Source: Bacteroidia bacterium (GTDB lineage Bacteria; Bacteroidota; Bacteroidia; Chitinophagales; Saprospiraceae). Taken from it: a DNA stretch of 64,000 nucleotides. Below the pieces are notes generated by a model. It worked only from the letters and a program-made list of their open reading frames with translations. It ran no database searches and was not told where the DNA came from. The stretch spans positions 62,001 to 126,000 of the forward strand of contig JAUHXV010000002.1 in the NCBI GenBank assembly GCA_030426765.1. The letters are read 5' to 3'. A program made the position numbers and the translations under genes. Shown here in pieces: positions 44,890 to 54,186 of the stretch (the first letter of the stretch is position 1; each line of letters begins with the position of its first letter).

Positions 44890-47800
44890 TCACCTGACGA
44901 TCGTAACATTACCAACTTTTGATTGCAGCTGTCCATCCGGGGATTCGAAAATAATCCTATACACAAAGACACCGGGGTTTAAGGGTTGGTTGTGCCACGA
45001 TCCATTCCACGCATGAGCGGGATCATTGGTCTGAAAATGCTCGTCCTGAAAAACCAGGTTTCCCCAGCGATCAAATATTTCGATTAACGCAATTTCCTGC
45101 GCAATCAGGCGACTACTGATCATAAACAAGTCGTTGATTTGATCATTATTAGGGGAAAATACATTCGGGACATACAACACGGAAGATCGGTCCACAAGAA
45201 TCTGCATATCATCTGAAGCCACGCACCCAAACAAGTTGCTCACGGTAACCGAATAGGCAGAAGTTATTAGAGGAATAAATGTCTGGGTCAGACACGTAGC
45301 ACAATTGATATTTTCAATACCACTCCATTGGATGTTAGCCAGTGAATCATACGGCACATTCACAACAGCCTGGATAACCGCGGTATCCCCCAGGGGTATC
45401 ATTTGATCCTCCCCCAGATTGACACTCAGCGGGGCAGGGGCAGCGATCAAGATCATTTCCTGTACCTGGCAATCATTGGCATCCAATGCCGTCAGTTGGA
45501 AGGAACCGCCGGCAAGATTTTCAAACAGCGGAGTAGCTTGCCAGGAGGAATCATTTAGCGCAAAGAGAAACGGGCCGGTTCCTCCATTAGGATGGATTTC
45601 TATAGTGCCATCTTCATCATCAAAACATGCCGGAGGTGAAACCGTGAACGTGATGCCGAAAAGATCGGGTTCCTCCAATTGCACAACAGATGAAATGGTG
45701 CATCCATTGCCATCTGTCATCGTTACTGCATATTGCCCGGATCCCAGCCCTGAAATAGACGCATCCGTTTGTCCGGTAGACCATATGTATTCAAAAGGTG
45801 ATGTTCCATCTCCTGTGGCCTCTATGCTTCCATCCATGCCTGCATAGCAACTGATTGCCTCTCCATTATAATCTGAAGTGATCACCAATGAGAGCGTCGG
45901 TAATGCAAATAAGTTGGTGACTTCCCGAATAATGCTGTCGCAACCTTGTGATGAAGTCAATATTAAAAACTCGACACCGACTAAATTAGGATCGCAGGTT
46001 TGGTTAACGATGACGGTAGTGTCCGGAGGTGCCAACCCAATATGAAGCGTGACCAGACTATCACACCCATATTGATTGACATGATACGCGTTAAAGGTTC
46101 CGGTCTCATTTGGATCGCAAGTGAAAGAATCCTGTAGCGTGTGATGCACGGGCAACAGATCTACCACGGTAGTGATGACACTGTCGCATCCATACTGATT
46201 GAAAAAGTTTTGGGTGAAGATCCCGGATAGATTCGAATCACAGGTAGTTTCAAACAGTTCAATGCTGTCGGTAGGGAGCAACAAGAGGTCGCTGATAACT
46301 ATGCTATCACATGTATATTGGTTGATAAGATTGTGTATCTGCATTCCTGCAAGGGAAGGATCGCATGTGGTGCCGGAAATCAGCGTGGTATCTGGTGGAA
46401 CAAATACCTGTGTGGTGACAACAAAGCTATCACAAAGACCAGCGGTCATTAAATGTTGGGTCATTGTTCCCGCACTATTGGCATCGCAGGTATAGAGCTG
46501 TACAAAGGTTGAATCCAGCGGCTGATATCCGATCGTGGAAAGGACGACACTATCACAACCATCAGCGTCTGACAAAGTGAGTGAAAATATTCCCGTGTCA
46601 AGCGCATTGCAGGAAACGAATGACAGCCAGGTGGTATCGATCGCAGGAAGGCTGTCCGTAATTGTATAATATTCTGTGACGGTACAGTTGGAATTCTGTG
46701 TAATGGTCACGGTATAGAGACCTGCGCTCAGGTTGAACAACTGACTGGTCGTATCTCCGGTAGACCATACGTAGGTATACAGGCCCGGCTGAAGGATGGA
46801 AAGCTGTATAGATCCGTTAGCGGACTGGCATGATGAGTTTGGGGACAGGAGGCTATTGACCGAGAAGGTGCCGGACACAGTTGTCACGACAATGGTATCG
46901 ATGGTTTCACAACCGTTGAATCCGGTAACCGTCACGATGTAGTTACCCGCTGTAAGAGAGGAGATGTCTTGGGTGGTCATTCCATTTGACCAAAGGTATT
47001 CGTAGGGGCTTTCGCCGCCTATCACGGAAAGGTTTATACTGCCGGTTGGAAAGCCGCAATTACTGTGCGTTACATCAGCTGTCACCTGGTGAGTCAGCGT
47101 GTGATCTTCTATCGTATACACCTGATTGATCTCGCACGCGCCGGCGGTGATCGTGACACGATAGGTGCCACCCACGATATCAAATAGATCTTCTGTGAAC
47201 TCTCCTTCAAGCCATTCAAACTCATAATTACCCTCCGGTGCGGGTGTTAAATCAATATATCCATTTGGCGGGTCACAACCGGTATTGTCCATAACCATTC
47301 CGGTGACCGTAAAGAGCGAGTCAATATTGGGTATCAGCACCTCGAGTGTCGCCTGACATCCGCCAAAACCAGTCACCGTAACGGTACTGATTCCGGGAGG
47401 AAGGGACATAGGATCCTCTAAGGTTTCGCCATTCGACCAAAGGAAGGTAAAAGGTTCAAGTCCTCCGATGACTGTGAGATCCGCTTTGCCTTCCGACAAT
47501 TCACAATAGGTCGGCGTGACTGTTGCAGAGAGCATGCTGATTGGGCTGGAATGGTCCAGCACTTCAAATGAGGCGATCGCCTGGCACGGGGATGGCCCGG
47601 TGATGGTAACCGTATACAAACCGGGCTGCAGGTCAGACAAATCCTGGGAGGTGGATCCATTGGACCATTCATAGGTGTAAAAAAGCTGGTTGGGGAAAAC
47701 GATAACGTCGATTTCACCACTGCCTTCCGCACAAGCACTATCGGCTATAATGACGTCATCGAGGATGATGGTGTCTATATTCGGTACGGTGAATGTCTGG

Positions 47801-48408
47801 ACAATCGGACATGTCCAGCCTACGTTATTCGATCTGGTAATCGTGACGGTATAGTCACCGGCGGCTAATTGGTCCCGGCATTCTGAATTCGAGCCATTGT
47901 CCCATTCAATGTTGACCTCCTCAACATCAGGGTATTCTCCGGGGCTAATCGTCAGACAAATTTCTCCAATGGATTGACCGCAATAGGTAGGTGTAATCTC
48001 GGGTGTGGCTTCCGGGCTCACCGGTAAAACTCCGGGATACATGCCTCCGCAATATATCGTACATCCTGAAGTATCTATGATCTGGAGACAATACAAAGCT
48101 AATCCCAGTACCATAACAGTATCTCCATCATTAGGCCCTATAAAAATCGGGTCAAAACCAGAGGAATCGACTAGTGTCCAAATGAATTGCTCCGGAACAG
48201 AACTGCCTGACCAAGTTGCCCAGAGCATAGAGGTATCATCTTTACAGAAATTGTCAAAATCCCAATGAAGCCCACCTAAATATTCGTTTGCCGGATGACA
48301 AGGGTCGCCAAGGCAAGGCGGACATACTGGTTGCCCTTGGGCATAAATCGGTTGGTCACTTAGGGCGAGGAAGAAAAACAGGAGTGCTATGCAGATCTCC
48401 TTAAACAT
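44890..48408 (-). CDS. Gliding-motility-type surface adhesin with SprB repeats and CHU C-terminus
   Basis: The protein has 1172 residues with a signal peptide at 1-23 (IYAQ). Residues about 130-600 contain SprB-type repeats such as 'YEWSNGSTSQDLSDLQPGLY' followed by TVTITG. About 600-830 comprises shorter cysteine-paired units 'DSTFVQLYTCDANSAGTMTQ' and relatives. The last about 85 residues form the gliding motility-associated C-terminal domain ('YVPNVFSPNNDQINDLFMIS', 'LIEIFDRWGNLVF', 'NPGVFVYRIIF'), a T9SS type B signal. It is probably a large adhesin moved on or released from the surface. Confidence 0.9.
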   Translation of the reverse strand: MFKEICIALLFFFLALSDQPIYAQGQPVCPPCLGDPCHPANEYLGGLHWDFDNFCKDDTSMLWATWSGSSVPEQFIWTLVDSSGFDPIFIGPNDGDTVMVLGLALYCLQIIDTSGCTIYCGGMYPGVLPVSPEATPEITPTYCGQSIGEICLTISPGEYPDVEEVNIEWDNGSNSECRDQLAAGDYTVTITRSNNVGWTCPIVQTFTVPNIDTIILDDVIIADSACAEGSGEIDVIVFPNQLFYTYEWSNGSTSQDLSDLQPGLYTVTITGPSPCQAIASFEVLDHSSPISMLSATVTPTYCELSEGKADLTVIGGLEPFTFLWSNGETLEDPMSLPPGISTVTVTGFGGCQATLEVLIPNIDSLFTVTGMVMDNTGCDPPNGYIDLTPAPEGNYEFEWLEGEFTEDLFDIVGGTYRVTITAGACEINQVYTIEDHTLTHQVTADVTHSNCGFPTGSINLSVIGGESPYEYLWSNGMTTQDISSLTAGNYIVTVTGFNGCETIDTIVVTTVSGTFSVNSLLSPNSSCQSANGSIQLSILQPGLYTYVWSTGDTTSQLFNLSAGLYTVTITQNSNCTVTEYYTITDSLPAIDTTWLSFVSCNALDTGIFSLTLSDADGCDSVVLSTIGYQPLDSTFVQLYTCDANSAGTMTQHLMTAGLCDSFVVTTQVFVPPDTTLISGTTCDPSLAGMQIHNLINQYTCDSIVISDLLLLPTDSIELFETTCDSNLSGIFTQNFFNQYGCDSVITTVVDLLPVHHTLQDSFTCDPNETGTFNAYHVNQYGCDSLVTLHIGLAPPDTTVIVNQTCDPNLVGVEFLILTSSQGCDSIIREVTNLFALPTLSLVITSDYNGEAISCYAGMDGSIEATGDGTSPFEYIWSTGQTDASISGLGSGQYAVTMTDGNGCTISSVVQLEEPDLFGITFTVSPPACFDDEDGTIEIHPNGGTGPFLFALNDSSWQATPLFENLAGGSFQLTALDANDCQVQEMILIAAPAPLSVNLGEDQMIPLGDTAVIQAVVNVPYDSLANIQWSGIENINCATCLTQTFIPLITSAYSVTVSNLFGCVASDDMQILVDRSSVLYVPNVFSPNNDQINDLFMISSRLIAQEIALIEIFDRWGNLVFQDEHFQTNDPAHAWNGSWHNQPLNPGVFVYRIIFESPDGQLQSKVGNVTIVR

Positions 48409-48668
48409 ATTCCAAACTAAGAAAAAAAGCTGAGAAGGTCGGAGGAAAAATTCCTGCGTTGTCAGATTTTAAAGGAGTTGGTGGACACAGGGCAAAGCAG
48501 CCGGTGAGACAACATCCAATTTGATCAGTCGTAGTTTAGGGAATGTTTTACGCGAAGCTTAGGATCCGTGACGACAGGTGACTTGGGTAGGTAAGTACTG
48601 CAGGATTCTGGGGGTAGGATTCTACGTTTTCAAATGACGATGGAAAAAAGTTATGTCATGAGTTTCGC

Positions 48669-48797
48669 GCTAAACAATCTAGGCTACCCGACGGCTGGTT
48701 AGCAACCAAAAATCTGTGCCTGTGCGTTTGCTTTCAAATATAATGATATCATCGATTGTGCAGTTATCAAAGCGGTCATGAAGCCAATGTTATCGGC
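48669..48797 (-). other. attC-like site after the trypsin-like gene
   Basis: Minus-strand order: GCCGATAAC (48797-48789), ATT, GGCTTCATGACC (48785-48774), centre, GGGTAGCC (48689-48682), TAGATT, GTTTAGC (48675-48669). The outer arms (GATAAC against GTTTAGC) and inner arms pair imperfectly, with extra bases in the gene-proximal arm. It starts 7 bp after the gene's stop. No gene is seen in the rest of the 395-bp gap (48409-48803). Confidence 0.42.
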
Positions 48798-48803
48798 TTC
48801 TTC

Positions 48804-49541
48804 TCAATCCAGCAAATTCTGTTCCCTAAGAAAATTAGAAAAACTCCCACCTAAAATTCGAAATTCAGCCTGAAGAATATCCTTGGAGGTAACAGCAATA
48901 CCATATGTACTTGTTTCTGTTTTGTGATAAATTGTTTTTCCATCCTTTTCAATTGAATCTTCAGTTATATAGTGCAAATCTAATTCTGATTTATCCGTGC
49001 CGATTACAATTCCACATATCTTTCCCGTTACATTGTCGAGGACAAAAGCACCAGAAATGCCACGAGGACATGGAATCGAAAGCTCATAAATGTTCGGAAT
49101 TGCTTTTAATCTATAATATGGCCTACGGGTAATGATGTATCCTTTAAAATCTCTTCTGAATATTCCAGGTGGTTCCTTACTTAATGCATGAGGATATCCT
49201 GTAATCAAAACATCAACCAAGCTGTCAACATATTTGTCTGTCCAAGGAAAGGCTTTTTTAATTATATGCTCAGTTCGAAATACGCTAACATCTAAATCTT
49301 CATTTGTTTCCCATTCTTCAATTTTAAATGGGGACCAAGGTTGTAACGACTCTGTAACTCCTAATGCGAAGAAATCAAATTCAATAGCTTCTTTCATCAC
49401 ATGACCTGCAGTTATGTAAAAACCATTGCCAATGTAAAAGCAAGTGCCAATAACAGATTTTACATCCATTCCATGAGGATCCGAAATTAATTTGCCTCCA
49501 AGAAGTGGAAACGATAAAGTATACCCATCAAGCTTTGGCAT
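48804..49541 (-). CDS. Trypsin-like serine protease
   Basis: The product has 245 residues and a complete S1-type triad: His47 in ITAGHV, Asp84 in DLDVSVF, and Ser163 in 'IPCPRGISGAF'. It has no signal peptide, no PDZ domain and no transmembrane helix, so unlike HtrA it would act in the cytoplasm. Cytoplasmic stand-alone trypsin-like proteases of this size occur as effectors or activators in several bacterial defence systems; here that is only a suggestion from the neighbourhood. It is followed by an attC-like repeat and has low GC. Confidence 0.8.
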   Translation of the reverse strand: MPKLDGYTLSFPLLGGKLISDPHGMDVKSVIGTCFYIGNGFYITAGHVMKEAIEFDFFALGVTESLQPWSPFKIEEWETNEDLDVSVFRTEHIIKKAFPWTDKYVDSLVDVLITGYPHALSKEPPGIFRRDFKGYIITRRPYYRLKAIPNIYELSIPCPRGISGAFVLDNVTGKICGIVIGTDKSELDLHYITEDSIEKDGKTIYHKTETSTYGIAVTSKDILQAEFRILGGSFSNFLREQNLLD

Positions 49542-49815
49542 ATAAATCCTAGGAGGTGTAATTTAGGTAAATAGTAAAATTAATTTTCGAGTGCTCGCAT
49601 TTGCAGATAACGTCCTGGGCGCTATAGGCAGTGTCGTTCAAAGTTAATCATCTTTGAATTGAATTAAACAGTTTCATGGTATGGATCTTTGTGTGGTTTG
49701 TTTTGAACCAAAGCGCATAACCTGTATTATCGGTAGTTGTATGCATTTTTCCTATCAAAGTGATTTAGCCACATGATCTACTTGATGAATTGCCCATTTT
49801 AAAGAATGTCTGAGA

Positions 49816-50760
49816 TCAAGATTTAGGTGGGAAATATTCGTTTAGCCTTTGTATATAAGCGATCTCTCTACCAACGGCTTTGTTCTCGGCATCAAAGAGA
49901 GAAATTCGATTGAGCTCCAATTCAAAAACTGCTTTCGCTGCTTTGCTAAACTTTATAAAAGGAAAGGATTCAACAAACTCCATCGATGGTATGATCAACC
50001 AATGCGCTTTAGCAACCTTATGACGAAGCTTGTGGATGGACATATGATAGACATACTCCTCAAGCAAACTATCTAGTTTTTGAGCAATTTCCTTTTCAGT
50101 TAGGTTCGTTTTCGAAATGTCTGTCATCCAATCTTTTAGTCGCAAAAGCTTTCTCCTGGAGTCCTCGTCCTGCTTAAATTCAACCAGTTTCTCTAATGGT
50201 ATGTCTTTATCAAGTATAGGGAATCTATTAATAACAATATCTAGTACATTAATGGATGGTTCCTGTGAACTGAGGAAAGCATCTATTGGGATCTGGAGAA
50301 TAGGGGTATGCATATTAGGTGATCCGGCATTCAAATATGTATTAAATGCCCTACATCCCAATTGTTCTGTTGCGAATTCATGTAGATAAAAATCTTGAAG
50401 TGTTTTATCATCAACCGGTGTTGGACTTGTAATTAATTTTTCATGCTTTACCTTCAGGGCTTTATATGCTTCGTAGAACAAGCGAAAGAGCTTCTTATTT
50501 TCTGGATTATTTGCACTCTCGAGGATGAAGTCCGTCATAGCATCTATCTTCGCTTCCTCTATTAGGTCATGCTTGCCTAGAAAATCTATTTCATGATTGA
50601 ATTTATTAATCTTATCAAGCAGTATCTCTGAAGTATTAAATTCATTGAACCCAAATTTCTTGATGATCGTAAGTTTATCAAAGTAGAGCAACTTTGATTT
50701 TATTGAGTCTTCATCAAGTATGTAAAATTTATTGATTACTGCAACACCAATATTCTGCAT
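49816..50760 (-). CDS. Hypothetical protein, DUF6236-like pattern
   Basis: The protein has 314 residues, helical, with no signal peptide. The early 'KLLYFDKLTIIKKFGFN' and the central 'INVLDIVINRFPILDKDIPL' followed by 'EKLVEFKQDEDSRRKLLRLK' follow a pattern in uncharacterised proteins found in mobile islands (DUF6236-like), in which a 'P.P......L..F...' linker is followed by long helices. No catalytic residues can be named. GC is low, like the flanking genes. Neighbouring genes on the same strand are separate by position, not overlapping. Confidence 0.6.
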   Translation of the reverse strand: MQNIGVAVINKFYILDEDSIKSKLLYFDKLTIIKKFGFNEFNTSEILLDKINKFNHEIDFLGKHDLIEEAKIDAMTDFILESANNPENKKLFRLFYEAYKALKVKHEKLITSPTPVDDKTLQDFYLHEFATEQLGCRAFNTYLNAGSPNMHTPILQIPIDAFLSSQEPSINVLDIVINRFPILDKDIPLEKLVEFKQDEDSRRKLLRLKDWMTDISKTNLTEKEIAQKLDSLLEEYVYHMSIHKLRHKVAKAHWLIIPSMEFVESFPFIKFSKAAKAVFELELNRISLFDAENKAVGREIAYIQRLNEYFPPKS

Positions 50761-50879
50761 GTTTCAATTATTATAGTAAATAGCAAACGCACTCAATTTG
50801 AAAATATCTTTTGGTCCTTAGTCTTTGTAAATGGCTGTTTGAGCGATTTAACACTCAGAAGTATTTATTTCGATATACA

Positions 50880-52067
50880 TCAAGAACGGGAAATATTTAA
50901 TATTCCTTCAATAATGTCAAATATAATTTTGAAATGTGTAAAATCTTCTTCTGTTCCATTATCGCAAGCCCATTCACAAAAATTCTTTTTCTCATCCTTG
51001 TTTATAACATTAATCTCCTCTACGTATGGCTCACCTCTTTTTGTGCCTTTCGTCTCTTTGAAGTCTACAAAAGCATTTTTATGTTTTATTGCCCTCTCGA
51101 TTGTTGCTTTTGGAAAAAGATTTTCTATTCCTCTCTTTATAGTATGCCCGTTTATCAAAGGTATAGTTCTTCTATAAACATGTCCAAAATCTTCATCACT
51201 ACGATTGGCGTCACAATCATAAATGAGAATTTTTATTTGGGGACTTGTTTCCCAATTATTTTCGGTCAGAATTGACCAAAGTTTATCAAGATTGTTACAA
51301 CTCCCTCTTTGTCGAACTTCAATTCTACCTAAAAGATCTGTTTTATTCAGTAATGTCGCCGCCTTATTGATAAATGCTAAATCATGGTCACCCTCAAAAA
51401 AAACTATAGGTTTTAAGAATATTGTTTTTTCTGCTTTTGACTTTACTTCACCTTTACGCCAAAGACGTCCATAGTTATCGGAGATCGTAATAAAATTTTT
51501 AACAAGTTCATCTAGAATAGCATAGCATTTATCAGTATACCCTAGATTAATTAAGATTGGCGTTTCAGTTATGCAGTAGAAATTGTGGTTAACTATTTGA
51601 GTTTTTCTATACTTGGGCGTTTCAAATAAAGCAAAGGGATTTATAGGTTCATACCCTTCATATTCCTCTAAATGCCTGTATTTTGACCTTTCCTCTTGTT
51701 TAAAATATTCTTCTGTATTATTTTCAACCAATTTATCATACTCTTTTTGCGAAGTTGCATCCCACTCAGCAATTTGCTTCATGAAATATTCCTTGTCGAT
51801 TAAATCTCGTAAATTATCAGTTTCGGTACTTAAATCTGTAAAAAAGGAATCAATTGTTTCCTGGGTAGTCGTATTTATTATCTGAAGGATTTCATTTTCA
51901 AAGTTGGGAAGGCATTTGTGGTAAAAATCAATATCTGAATCAGTATCTATAATATTTTCTGATGGGTTTCTTGCAAGTTCATTTGTAATATGTTGGATTT
52001 TGTCTTGTTCAAAGAATTGTAGTAAACTGTTATAGGTTAAATTTTTAAATGGAAAAACTAAATTCAT
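50880..52067 (-). CDS. TOPRIM-domain protein of unknown system
   Basis: 395 residues from the ATG at 52067, preferred over an upstream GTG that would start within an attC-like repeat. The N-terminal about 210 residues are helical and unknown. Residues about 215-335 form a TOPRIM-like domain: the catalytic Glu225 in 'KPIVFFEGDHDLAFINKA', then 'ILIYDCDANRSDEDF' with Asp284 and Asp286, and the following 'KRGIENLFPKATIERAI'. Such single TOPRIM proteins without a recognisable ATPase are found in phage-defence neighbourhoods (OLD-like, DUF4435-like), as nucleases. The function is inferred. Confidence 0.72.
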   Translation of the reverse strand: MNLVFPFKNLTYNSLLQFFEQDKIQHITNELARNPSENIIDTDSDIDFYHKCLPNFENEILQIINTTTQETIDSFFTDLSTETDNLRDLIDKEYFMKQIAEWDATSQKEYDKLVENNTEEYFKQEERSKYRHLEEYEGYEPINPFALFETPKYRKTQIVNHNFYCITETPILINLGYTDKCYAILDELVKNFITISDNYGRLWRKGEVKSKAEKTIFLKPIVFFEGDHDLAFINKAATLLNKTDLLGRIEVRQRGSCNNLDKLWSILTENNWETSPQIKILIYDCDANRSDEDFGHVYRRTIPLINGHTIKRGIENLFPKATIERAIKHKNAFVDFKETKGTKRGEPYVEEINVINKDEKKNFCEWACDNGTEEDFTHFKIIFDIIEGILNISRS

Positions 52068-52081
52068 ATTGCTATTTATTT

Positions 52082-52154
52082 CCAATAACGGTCCGGCGGT
52101 ACCCGACGGCCATCCCGATAGGGTGGCTGGCGTGGTCACCGCTTGTTCTATGCC
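52082..52154 (-). other. attC-like site, best-formed (73 bp)
   Basis: Minus-strand order: GGCATAGAAC (52154-52145), spacer AAG, CGGTgACC (52141-52134), a 30-bp centre, GGTACCG (52103-52097), spacer, GTTATTGG (52089-52082). The inner arms pair over seven bases with one unpaired G in the gene-proximal arm, as in the L'' box of true attC sites. AAC and GTT pair as the outer arms. The TAG stop of the upstream gene (52148-52150) is inside the site. Confidence 0.55.
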
Positions 52155-52807
52155 GCATTCATTTTTCTAATAGATTCTTGTGCCCAGAGATATTTATCAG
52201 TAAATCTCCACGCAATCAATTCACTTCTATTCAATTTAAGATGTTTAAGAAGTATTTTTACTTCATTTTCCATTTCGAGCTTAATGTCAATTAGTATAGT
52301 ATCCAAATTTCGTGAAACCCAATTTTTAAGCTTCTTTGCATGGTAATAATACTCAGGAATAGATTTTATATTACTCTTACTGTTTATTTTAAGGCTGTTA
52401 AGTACATATGAATCATATGGCATTATTTTGTCGGGGTGCTTTATGAAAAGAAATTTTGAACTAAATGAGATAGGCAAAGACTTTCCTGAGTTTCGTGTGT
52501 TGGATGAAAGCTTTTTTAGTTTTAGTTCTACCGCAATCTTCTCTACGTCGCATACGAGCTCATTTGTGTATTCGAAGTCGTTTAATAGGGTTAAAATTTT
52601 CAGTTTTGCTTCTTCACCCTGGGCCAAAGTTCGAGCTACTGAATACTCATTAACGAACTTCATGAATCCAAATTCTTCTGTTAAGTAGTTAGTTGGATTT
52701 GTTTTGCCGATAATAAAGTCGTGTAGTTTTTGGCAATAGCTCAAGTCTGAGTATAATTTCTCATTAACTTCTTTAATAGCTAAGTTTCTTACTTCTGCAA
52801 TTATCAT
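52148..52807 (-). CDS. Hypothetical protein, island gene upstream of TOPRIM gene
   Basis: 219 residues from the ATG at 52807, since the upstream extension has no protein-like features. Mostly helical. The segment 'SFSSKFLFIKHPDKIMPYDS' at about 114-133, followed by YVLNSLK, matches a pattern ('S..SK.L....P....YDS.V') seen in uncharacterised proteins of restriction or defence islands and in HhH-GPD-like folds. No signal peptide. It ends within an attC-like repeat whose far side lies 15 bp before the TOPRIM ATG, so the two are neighbours but may be separate cassettes. Confidence 0.6.
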   Translation of the reverse strand: MIIAEVRNLAIKEVNEKLYSDLSYCQKLHDFIIGKTNPTNYLTEEFGFMKFVNEYSVARTLAQGEEAKLKILTLLNDFEYTNELVCDVEKIAVELKLKKLSSNTRNSGKSLPISFSSKFLFIKHPDKIMPYDSYVLNSLKINSKSNIKSIPEYYYHAKKLKNWVSRNLDTILIDIKLEMENEVKILLKHLKLNRSELIAWRFTDKYLWAQESIRKMNAA

Positions 52808-53005
52808 CTTAGTTGCTTTTTTTAATTTGTGGCATAGAACTTGTATATGCCCGCCACCCCATAGCGCCTTACATGAAAATAAGCATGTAACGCGAAACAA
52901 AATAGCGTGTAACCAACCCTGCTTTTTAAGGTCGCAATTATCACTTCTGTAAGTTAAAGCTAAAATCCATTTGGAACTGTAATCAACAAGTAAAATAGTA
53001 GCCGC

Positions 53006-53617
53006 TCACCGACACTTCCTCACCATCCGCACTACCTCCCTCTGTCTATCATCCGACAAAAGAAGTTCAGGATCCTCTGCCAACTCCTCTATCTCCCGAA
53101 ATGACACGAACTGCTCCTGGTAGAAGTCCCGATAAAAGTCCCCGAAATACCGACAGAAATCCTGATAGTCGCGCAGCACCTGCAGCTGCTCACAATGCCG
53201 ATGGTTTTCCAATCGAAGTGTCTCCACAGCCCGGTAGTGTTCAATGCCCTCTGTTGTCGATGTGTCGATCGCAACCATCACATTCCACCGCATACAAGGG
53301 AAGTCCTCTTCTTCGGACTTTGGATCCAAGCCCGCGTCCAATAAATGAGCAGCAAAACGAAGCCAGAGTTTGGAGAGCTGTTCCCGGTAATATGCATTTG
53401 CGGTGATATCTGTCGAATGGTATTTAGCTTGCCAGGGGAAGGATCTAAGACGCAGGAGCAACCCCCTTCTTCCCACTATAAAATCCTCATCAAATTGTTC
53501 GCGAAGTGAATCCAATGCCACATCACTTTGGCTCACTTGCGCTAACATATTTTCGGAAGGGATGCTTATCATCGCGGCCAACAGGAACACACCAAACCAT
53601 ATCGAATGCTTATACAT
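53006..53617 (-). CDS. Secreted hypothetical protein
   Basis: The product has 203 residues with a signal peptide of about 27 residues (VFLLAAMISIP...MLAQ). The mature part is helical and charged ('YREQLSKLWLRFAAHLLDAG', 'YFGDFYRDFYQEQF'), with three cysteines. No family was recognised. GC returns to a more typical level here, marking the end of the low-GC island. Confidence 0.6.
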   Translation of the reverse strand: MYKHSIWFGVFLLAAMISIPSENMLAQVSQSDVALDSLREQFDEDFIVGRRGLLLRLRSFPWQAKYHSTDITANAYYREQLSKLWLRFAAHLLDAGLDPKSEEEDFPCMRWNVMVAIDTSTTEGIEHYRAVETLRLENHRHCEQLQVLRDYQDFCRYFGDFYRDFYQEQFVSFREIEELAEDPELLLSDDRQREVVRMVRKCR

Positions 53618-53659
53618 GAGCTTCTATTCAGCGGGAGGAAAACAAACCATCATGCGATA

Positions 53660-54160
53660 TCACTTTTTGTCGCGAATGGATTTCACGAGGTAGTAAAGTA
53701 TTGGCAACATCGTCAGCCCTAAGGTGATGGGTAGGAACCAAACACCAAGCCCATCCGATTGCCCGCGCACATTCCGAAGTATAAAATAAATGATCAGCCC
53801 GAAAATGAGTACTATAGTCAACTTGAGATACCGGATCAATCGCGTCGCCTGCGTATACTGCCTCAGATAATTGTCCTCCGTGATCGCCGTCGGATAATTA
53901 AATATATGCGGATACCGATTGAGAATCGTCATGCCCACAAACAACACCGATAGAATAATCGGGATGCCGAGCAAAGTCTGTTTGTGTCCATACCCATCCG
54001 CCTCACCCGCCGCATTGAAATGGGTGGGAATCGTCTCCGGCAGCGAACCATAACTCGTCATAGACAAAATCCAAACCGCAGCGAGTAAAACCCATCCGGC
54101 TATCTCCGCAGCCATATCGATGGAGGTCAGGGGTATGTCAGCCTGGGGTCTTTTTTTCAT
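53660..54160 (-). CDS. DUF1648 membrane protein
   Basis: The product has 166 residues with four TM helices (about 18-36, 62-80, 108-130, 140-160). The first loop contains 'LPETIPTHFNAAGEADGYG', the signature of the DUF1648 family (SdpI-like), which includes immunity or signalling membrane proteins. A single DUF1648 unit without the SdpI repeat is common in Bacteroidota. It lies 26 bp upstream of the OmpA-like gene's end but they are likely one transcript. Confidence 0.82.
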   Translation of the reverse strand: MKKRPQADIPLTSIDMAAEIAGWVLLAAVWILSMTSYGSLPETIPTHFNAAGEADGYGHKQTLLGIPIILSVLFVGMTILNRYPHIFNYPTAITEDNYLRQYTQATRLIRYLKLTIVLIFGLIIYFILRNVRGQSDGLGVWFLPITLGLTMLPILYYLVKSIRDKK

Positions 54161-54186
54161 AGGGTTCTTTTTTGTTTTTAGGTTCG

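Noticed and set aside
49600-49660. Short inverted repeat AACG...CGTT with CTG/CAG inner pairs as another attC site
   Set aside because: Only about 30 bp between the outer arms and no link to a gene end, so it was not counted with the other sites.
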